Assembly: GCA_017517985.1 (NCBI GenBank)
Contig: JAFWWX010000397.1
Coordinates: forward strand, 1-27,326
Length of the DNA stretch: 27,326 bases
DNA from: Clostridia bacterium
GTDB lineage: Bacteria; Bacillota_A; Clostridia; Oscillospirales; CAG-382
Reading direction: 5' to 3'
The position numbers and the translations under genes are program-made. The notes beneath the pieces are model-generated. The model searched no databases, was not told the DNA's origin, and saw nothing but the letters and a program-made list of their open reading frames with translations. This document shows positions 22,627 through 27,326 of the stretch, one piece after another (within the stretch, counting starts at the first letter, position 1; every line of letters starts with the position of its first letter).

Positions 22627-22650
22627 CCCCTCGTATTATGTTACGAGGGG
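22627..22650 (+). terminator. Terminator of lysS
   Basis: Perfect 9-bp stem CCCCTCGTA/TACGAGGGG (22627-22635 with 22642-22650) with loop TTATGT, then ATATTTTTGT. It lies 10 bp past the stop codon. Confidence 0.88.
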
Positions 22651-22687
22651 ATATTTTTGTATATTGACAAGTCACTTTATAAAATTC

Positions 22688-22720
22688 AAAGAAGGCCGTA
22701 AGAATCTTACAGCCTTCTTT
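22688..22720. terminator. Terminator of the SLH/cohesin-like gene, possibly bidirectional
   Basis: A 16-bp stem (22688-22703 with 22705-22720) has its one imperfect pair as a U-G wobble in the minus-strand RNA, pointing to the minus gene that stops at 22749. The plus side is followed by a T7 run, so it can also back up the lysS terminator. Confidence 0.75.
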
Positions 22721-22748
22721 TTTATTCTTTTTCGTTGTTTAACAATTA

Positions 22749-24746
22749 TTACTTTGTAAGTGCATCCTGAGTTCTTACAAATACAGCCGCAGCCTGAGCT
22801 CTGATTGAAATTCCACCAGGAACAAGAGTTGTGGGTGACATACCATTGATAATACCTCTGCCACATACCCACTTCATAGCCTCAACAGCGTAAGGAGATA
22901 CCGCAGAGTAGTCCTCGTATGCGCTCACATCTGCAAGGGTTGTCATATCTGCGTTAGTGTAGCTTGCATATCTGTAAACCATTGCCGCCATCTGCTCACG
23001 GGTGATGTTGTTGTTGGGAGCAAACTCTGTCGGTGATACACCGTTTACGATGCCGTTTGCACTTGCCCAAGCAACTGCCTTATCGTACCAGCTGCCTGCT
23101 TCAACGTCTGTGAACTTCTCGTTACCGTTGTTTGCAGGTTCACCTGCCATTCTATAGAGAACAGTTACAAACATAGCTCTTGTTACATTGCCATTAGGAT
23201 TAAATTCGGATTCTGATGTACCCTTCATAAGTCCTCTTGCGTATGCTTCTGTAACAGACTCGTAGTACCATTCTTCTTCCTTAATATCCACAAAGGGATT
23301 AACAACCACTGTGCTCTTATACTGTGCATAGAATGTGGTTGTAGACTTGATTTCAACTGTTGTCGGATCAACAGCTGTGCCGTCATTTGTTGCCCAGCCA
23401 ATAAATTCATAGCCTTCGTTAGCCTTAACTGTAGGAACATTTGTGGGCTTTTCTCCATCCTTTACCTTCTCGGTTTTGCTTCCGCTAATCATTGTACCGT
23501 TAGCACCAACCTGATATGTTACAACATAGTTCAAAGGCTCGGAAGGAGTCTCAGCAGCGCCACCGCCGCCACCGCCACCGCCATTTGAACCACTTGTAGG
23601 TGTTGCAGTCTTTTCATCGGAGTATTCGCCTTCGCCAATTGCGTTGACAGCCTTAACCTTAATTGTATACTCTACACCACCGGTAAGTCCTTCAAGCGCA
23701 AGTCTTGTTGTGCTTGCGTCATTAATTGTTTCAGTCTGTTCAGTTCCGTTCTTCTCTGTGTAGCTTACAACATAGCCTGTAATATTTGAACCGCCTGTCA
23801 TTTCCGGCTTTGTCCAAGTTACAGTAAGTTTTTCCTTTCCGGCAGAAACACTGGGTGTATCCATCTTTTCAGGAGCAGAGATAATTGCATCTGTACCGTC
23901 TTCAAGTGTCATATAGTCATCGCTCTCGGAAAGCTTATAGTATACAGCGTAGTCCTCGCCGCTTACCTCAAATGCAACCTCACCCTTTGCGTTTGTCTGA
24001 TTTTCTTCAGAGCCTATTTTAACGAAAGCACCCTCAACCGGAGTTCCGTCTGCGTAGGTTACATTGATTATAACAGTTTCTGTTTCATCTTCAATGTCAA
24101 GACCCTCAAATGCGACAGAGAGATAAATTCTGTTCTTTGCATTGTCCGAGTTTCTGAACGCTTCTGTTTCTTCATTTCCACAGTAAACGCCGGATTTATA
24201 TCCTTTTATGCTTGTGTTTGAGGGTGTATCGGAAGCAAACTTAATAAGGTCTGTGCCTGCATCCTCAAGGTCTTCTACCTCAACACCGTCTGCAGTAACA
24301 AACTTGATAGTGAGAATTTTTACATCCTCATCTTCTGCTTCGACATAATAGGCACCATTAGCATACCACGCAAAGTAAAACTCGCCGTCTTCCTCATTAA
24401 CAAGGTTAGAAACCCTGTTTGATTCAGCTGTAGGAACAACAGCAGATAACGCACTCTTAACAAAGCTTGTGATATTAAGACCGCTTATATCGTAATCAGA
24501 GGTAACCTCTCCGCTGATTGTTGCAGCAAGATCAAGAAGCTCTGTATCATAATAGAGACCCAGCTGACCTACTCCACCGCGACCACCTGTTACATAAATA
24601 TCAGAGGTGATAACACCAGTTTCTTCATCATAGGTGTTCACCATCTTGTAGCCGGGAGTTGTTCCCTTTGCCGCATAAACAGCAAGAGAGCCCGCTGTAA
24701 GTGTCAGCGCAAGAAACGCCGCAGCAATTTTCTTTGTAAAATTCAT
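22749..24746 (-). CDS. Surface protein: cohesin-like domain, Fn3, InlB-type repeat, three C-terminal SLH domains
   Basis: A 665-residue exported protein. Residues 1-26 are a signal peptide. Residues ~30-215 form a cohesin/CBM-like beta-sandwich (VGQLGLYYDTELLDL...FYFAWYANGAYY...LTIKFVTADG); this call is by pattern only. Residues ~223-290 are a carboxypeptidase-regulatory-like fold, ~297-384 a fibronectin type III domain (LTVTWTKPEMTGGSNITGY...YTIKVKAVNAIGEGEYS), then a Gly9 linker, ~406-480 an InlB B-repeat (GYEFIGWATNDG), and ~485-665 three SLH domains (FVDIKEEEWYYE, FTDVEAGSWYDKAVAW, final WVCGRGIINGMSP). The SLH domains anchor it to the wall polymer; the N-terminus would face outward. If the cohesin call is right it could hold dockerin proteins on the surface. 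AAAGGATG precedes the ATG. Confidence 0.88.
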   Translation of the reverse strand: MNFTKKIAAAFLALTLTAGSLAVYAAKGTTPGYKMVNTYDEETGVITSDIYVTGGRGGVGQLGLYYDTELLDLAATISGEVTSDYDISGLNITSFVKSALSAVVPTAESNRVSNLVNEEDGEFYFAWYANGAYYVEAEDEDVKILTIKFVTADGVEVEDLEDAGTDLIKFASDTPSNTSIKGYKSGVYCGNEETEAFRNSDNAKNRIYLSVAFEGLDIEDETETVIINVTYADGTPVEGAFVKIGSEENQTNAKGEVAFEVSGEDYAVYYKLSESDDYMTLEDGTDAIISAPEKMDTPSVSAGKEKLTVTWTKPEMTGGSNITGYVVSYTEKNGTEQTETINDASTTRLALEGLTGGVEYTIKVKAVNAIGEGEYSDEKTATPTSGSNGGGGGGGGAAETPSEPLNYVVTYQVGANGTMISGSKTEKVKDGEKPTNVPTVKANEGYEFIGWATNDGTAVDPTTVEIKSTTTFYAQYKSTVVVNPFVDIKEEEWYYESVTEAYARGLMKGTSESEFNPNGNVTRAMFVTVLYRMAGEPANNGNEKFTDVEAGSWYDKAVAWASANGIVNGVSPTEFAPNNNITREQMAAMVYRYASYTNADMTTLADVSAYEDYSAVSPYAVEAMKWVCGRGIINGMSPTTLVPGGISIRAQAAAVFVRTQDALTK

Positions 24747-24881
24747 ACTTTTACCATCCTTTCATAAAACGGGAGTGTGTACCTGAAAAGGCACATAAAA
24801 TTCATCATCAGACTTAATTACATAAAACGCCAAAACTCCCGAAGAAATATCCTTTTGCGCAAAAAGCATATAACCGCTTCA

Positions 24882-24959
24882 ACGCAGTAAAACCGACACC
24901 GTAATTCATATGCTGTCAGCTTTACTGCGTCGGGGGAACATTTCTGCTCCCCTGACGCA
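24882..24959 (-). ncRNA. Structured 5' leader of the SLH/cohesin-like gene (candidate cis-regulatory RNA)
   Basis: The 306-bp gap 24747-25052 has no gene. In the minus-strand RNA, 24914-24930 pairs with 24882-24898 over 17 bp without a mismatch; the two non-Watson-Crick pairs are G-U wobbles that would be mismatches on the other strand. A second hairpin (24926-24937 with 24948-24959) shares five bases with it, so the two compete in part. Nearer the gene, CGGGAGT (24770-24776) can pair with ACTCCCG (24835-24841), and TTTTGCGCAAAA (24853-24864) is a palindrome. It does not fit a riboswitch class I recognise. No clear promoter was seen in the gap. Confidence 0.45.
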
Positions 24960-24995
24960 TTTTCTGATATTTCAAACAATTTAATATTTACAGTA

Positions 24996-25019
24996 TTGGG
25001 GAGAGTCGCCCCTCCCCAA
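24996..25019 (-). terminator. Probable terminator of the large dockerin gene
   Basis: Perfect 8-bp stem TTGGGGAG/CTCCCCAA (24996-25003 with 25012-25019) 33 bp past the stop codon. The minus-strand tail TACTGTAAATATT is poor in T, so termination may be partial and allow read-through into the SLH/cohesin-like gene. Confidence 0.5.
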
Positions 25020-25052
25020 CACTTTTTATTTATGCTGTGAAAATCAGTTTAA

Positions 25053-27326
25053 TTATCTTGTTTCGCCGTAATTGCTCTTTACAAATGCAAGGTCAAATAC
25101 TGTTACCTCGCCGTCTTCATCAACGTCAACAAGTCCGTTGTAATCAGCATCCGCGAGAAGATCTGCGTATCCTGTGTTGTCGCTGCCTTCTTCAAATGCA
25201 CGAACAATTCTTGCGAAGTCGTAAAGGTTGATTACATTGTCGTCGCCAACATTATTGATTCCGTAAACGTTACCTGCAACACCTGTGAGTTCAACTTCGC
25301 TTGTTTCGTCGTAAACAACTGTGAATTCATCAGATGTTTCAGCAAGGTAGCCGTTCTTTTCGAATACTACTGTGTAGTCGCCTGCAAGAACATCTTCAAA
25401 TGTTGCAACGAATGTGTCGCCTGCTTCTGTTCCTTCAGTAACTGTATCAACTACTTCGCCTTCAGCATCAACAAGCTTAATTGTACCGAAGTTCTTGTAA
25501 GCAGCGTCTGCAGCATCTCTTACGAGTGCAACTTCAACTGTAACTGTACCGAGTTCTTCAGCTGTCTTTTCGAATGTGTAGCTGATTACTAATGTATCGC
25601 CGTCTCTGGATACAAGAGTTGCAGTTTCGCCGTTAATTGTGTATGTGGTTTCGCCGGAGAATGTATAGCCTTCTTCCGCCTTAACTGTTACTGTAACGGT
25701 GTATGCTGTGTCAAATTCAAATTCATCAGCTGCAGGAGTCCATTCAACCTTTTCAACTGTGTAGGTTTCATCACCTGCTACAGCGTCAAGGTCGGGTGTT
25801 TCGCCTGCTACGGGTTCATCAATACCTGTAATTACAACTGCTTCAACTGCAGGGAGGTATGTGAATATGATTACAACATCGCCGAGAACTTCTTCACCAG
25901 GGATGATGTATGTTACGCCATCATCTTCAGCTACAAGTGCGCCCTTAGATACGCCTGCTACTGTGTAGGAAACTGTTGCGGGAGTTTCACCTTCAGCAGT
26001 TGTAACTGTGAATGTGATATCTGTAAGCATTATTCCTTCTGTTTCGAGACCTTCAACTGTTGTAATGTCAGCATCTACGCCTTCAGTTGTGATTGCAATA
26101 ACATTGTTATCAACAAGTGCTGTGAATGTGATGGGATAGATTATTTCTGTGGGGTCGAAGCTGGTAGCATCATTCTTAATGAACTGCCATTCGCCGTTTT
26201 CAAATGCACCTGCGATATCAGCTGCAGGAGCGTACTTACCAAAGTCTGTTGCGGGATCGAACTCTGCATACTTTTCTGCTGTCATATCAGCTGTGAATGT
26301 ACCAACAAGAACGGGAGTCTTGAGGTCATCACCGAAGAAGTTGCCTGTTGTAGACCATGCAACGTCTGCAATGTAGCCTTCGCCGGATACAGCATTTGTG
26401 CCTGTTGTCATGAAAGCGTCATCATATGCGAATGTGAGGTTTTCAAGGATTTCTGTGTCGTACTGAACACCAAATGCTGTCATGTTAGCCTGGGGTCCTT
26501 CGTAGTACATATCAATTGTGTACTTTTCATTTGCAACGTCGAAACGACCTTCAAATGTGTAGGAAGCATCTTCAACAGCAACTGCTTCTCTGATTACATA
26601 AAGTGTAATAGGTGCGTTAACTGTAATCTTTTCGCCTGCTGCGTATTCAGCTACTGTTGCTCCTTCATCTGCTGCAAAGCCAAGTACTCTTGTTCCAAGA
26701 ACTCGTTCGGGTGTGGGAAGTGTATACTGTGTGCCTTCGTAAACATATTCGCTAGCGATTGTATCGTCACCGTCATAGATTACAACTGCATGCTCAGGAA
26801 TATCATCCCAAACTGCTGTAAGTGTTACATCACCTGTAAGTTCGAATGTATCGCCAGGCTGATATGTTGTTGTACCGTCAGACCAGCCTTCGAATGTGAA
26901 GCCGTCAACTGCTGCAGGAGCGTCTGCTACTGTGATTGTTGTGCCTTCGTCTTCTGTAACTGCTGCAGGAGCTGCACCCTTAGCGTTTTCATAAGTTACT
27001 GTGTACTGTTCAACTGCGGGAGCTGCGAGTGTCAGAGATGTTGTGTTTGCCTGCCACTTGCCATCTTCTGTTCCATCAGGAAGAACGTACATTGTTGTTG
27101 CATTTCCTGAAGCTTCAAGAATGCTAAAGTTACATGTACCACTCGCGCCTTCAACGAGTGTGAACTGAGCCTGAAGGAGAGTACCCTCGATAGAATATGT
27201 GGGATCAGTAGCCGCAAAACTTGCAACAATGTCTCCCCTGGAATTCAAAGAAATACTATCATAGGTTGATTCAAATTCTTCGTCATCATTGTACACAAAA
27301 AATGATTTTTTCTTGCCTGTCTGATA
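25053..27326 (-). CDS. Large surface protein with cohesin-like and InlB-type repeats and C-terminal dockerin; N-terminus beyond window
   Basis: At least 757 residues; the frame stays open to the window edge (YQTGKKKSFFVYNDDEEF at the edge), so the GTG at 27294-27296 is not the real start and the signal peptide is missing. In order: the end of a cohesin-like domain (GTLLQAQFTLVEGASG), two InlB-type repeats (YTVTYENAKG...FTFEGWSDG and VVIYDGDD...), another cohesin-like domain (FGVQYDTEILENLTFAYDD), a beta module, an MBG-like segment (AYTVTVTVKAEEGYTFSGE), and a pre-dockerin beta-sandwich. The last ~75 residues are a dockerin: NNVGDDNVINLYDFARIVRA and DVDEDGEVTVFDLAFVKSNY. The acidic composition resembles the S-layer protein. 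Probable role: surface adhesin or scaffold part; no enzyme motif is visible. Confidence 0.85.
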   Translation of the reverse strand, partial: YQTGKKKSFFVYNDDEEFESTYDSISLNSRGDIVASFAATDPTYSIEGTLLQAQFTLVEGASGTCNFSILEASGNATTMYVLPDGTEDGKWQANTTSLTLAAPAVEQYTVTYENAKGAAPAAVTEDEGTTITVADAPAAVDGFTFEGWSDGTTTYQPGDTFELTGDVTLTAVWDDIPEHAVVIYDGDDTIASEYVYEGTQYTLPTPERVLGTRVLGFAADEGATVAEYAAGEKITVNAPITLYVIREAVAVEDASYTFEGRFDVANEKYTIDMYYEGPQANMTAFGVQYDTEILENLTFAYDDAFMTTGTNAVSGEGYIADVAWSTTGNFFGDDLKTPVLVGTFTADMTAEKYAEFDPATDFGKYAPAADIAGAFENGEWQFIKNDATSFDPTEIIYPITFTALVDNNVIAITTEGVDADITTVEGLETEGIMLTDITFTVTTAEGETPATVSYTVAGVSKGALVAEDDGVTYIIPGEEVLGDVVIIFTYLPAVEAVVITGIDEPVAGETPDLDAVAGDETYTVEKVEWTPAADEFEFDTAYTVTVTVKAEEGYTFSGETTYTINGETATLVSRDGDTLVISYTFEKTAEELGTVTVEVALVRDAADAAYKNFGTIKLVDAEGEVVDTVTEGTEAGDTFVATFEDVLAGDYTVVFEKNGYLAETSDEFTVVYDETSEVELTGVAGNVYGINNVGDDNVINLYDFARIVRAFEEGSDNTGYADLLADADYNGLVDVDEDGEVTVFDLAFVKSNYGETR

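Noticed and set aside
24882..24959. Cyclic-di-GMP (GEMM) riboswitch, suggested by GACGCA and AAAGC
   Set aside because: The conserved core, GAAA tetraloop and second hairpin of the class are missing; only short words match.

Overview
The window looks like a chromosomal segment of a low-to-mid GC, S-layer-bearing member of the Clostridia (Firmicutes), probably an uncultured gut lineage. Support comes from strong AGGAGG-type ribosome sites, sigma-A promoters with 17-bp spacers, a T-box leader, SLH-domain and dockerin-domain surface proteins, a GTP-type PEP carboxykinase, and greA next to lysS. Genus or species cannot be fixed from sequence reading alone.

Layout, left to right. (1) 1-820: 5' part of pckG (minus). 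(2) 1119-6810: surface-protein block, all minus: a small cohesin-like plus dockerin protein, a GLUG-repeat plus dockerin protein, and a 1037-aa protein with three N-terminal SLH domains that is probably the main S-layer protein. (3) 7148-11267: an acyl-CoA synthetase-type AMP-forming ligase and, behind a T-box leader whose specifier reads UAC (Tyr), a sodium:solute symporter. A pair of 63-bp direct repeats lies between them. (4) 11387-11782: a YlbF-family protein with a Cys/His-rich tail. Its upstream region is a chain of mini-hairpins and AATTCAT heptamers. (5) 12134-13796: a free-standing plus-strand phage-type lysis cassette (small membrane protein, amidase, holin). A LexA-like palindrome sits on its transcription start. 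No other phage genes are present. (6) 13818-15803: beta-helix-like repeat plus dockerin protein. (7) 16136-19374: DnaC/DnaI-like ATPase (plus), then a PHP-domain phosphoesterase and an M20 amidohydrolase (both minus). (8) 19712-22650: greA and lysS (plus); LysRS carries a C-terminal MetRS-type tRNA-binding domain. (9) 22749-27326: a cohesin-like/Fn3/InlB-repeat/SLH protein with a structured leader, and a large truncated cohesin-like/InlB-repeat/dockerin protein (both minus).

Two themes stand out. The first is a cell-surface set of four dockerin proteins and two SLH proteins with no recognisable catalytic domain. The C-terminal SLH protein has an N-terminal cohesin-like domain, so it could act as a surface anchor for the dockerin proteins. 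The second is a compact, apparently SOS-controlled lysis module whose amidase ends in an SLH-like motif, which could direct it to the same wall polymer that holds the S-layer. Several regulatory RNAs and repeats (T-box, 17-bp leader hairpin, heptamer/mini-hairpin arrays, 63-bp repeats) fill the longer intergenic spaces. No tRNA, rRNA, CRISPR array or transposase gene was seen.
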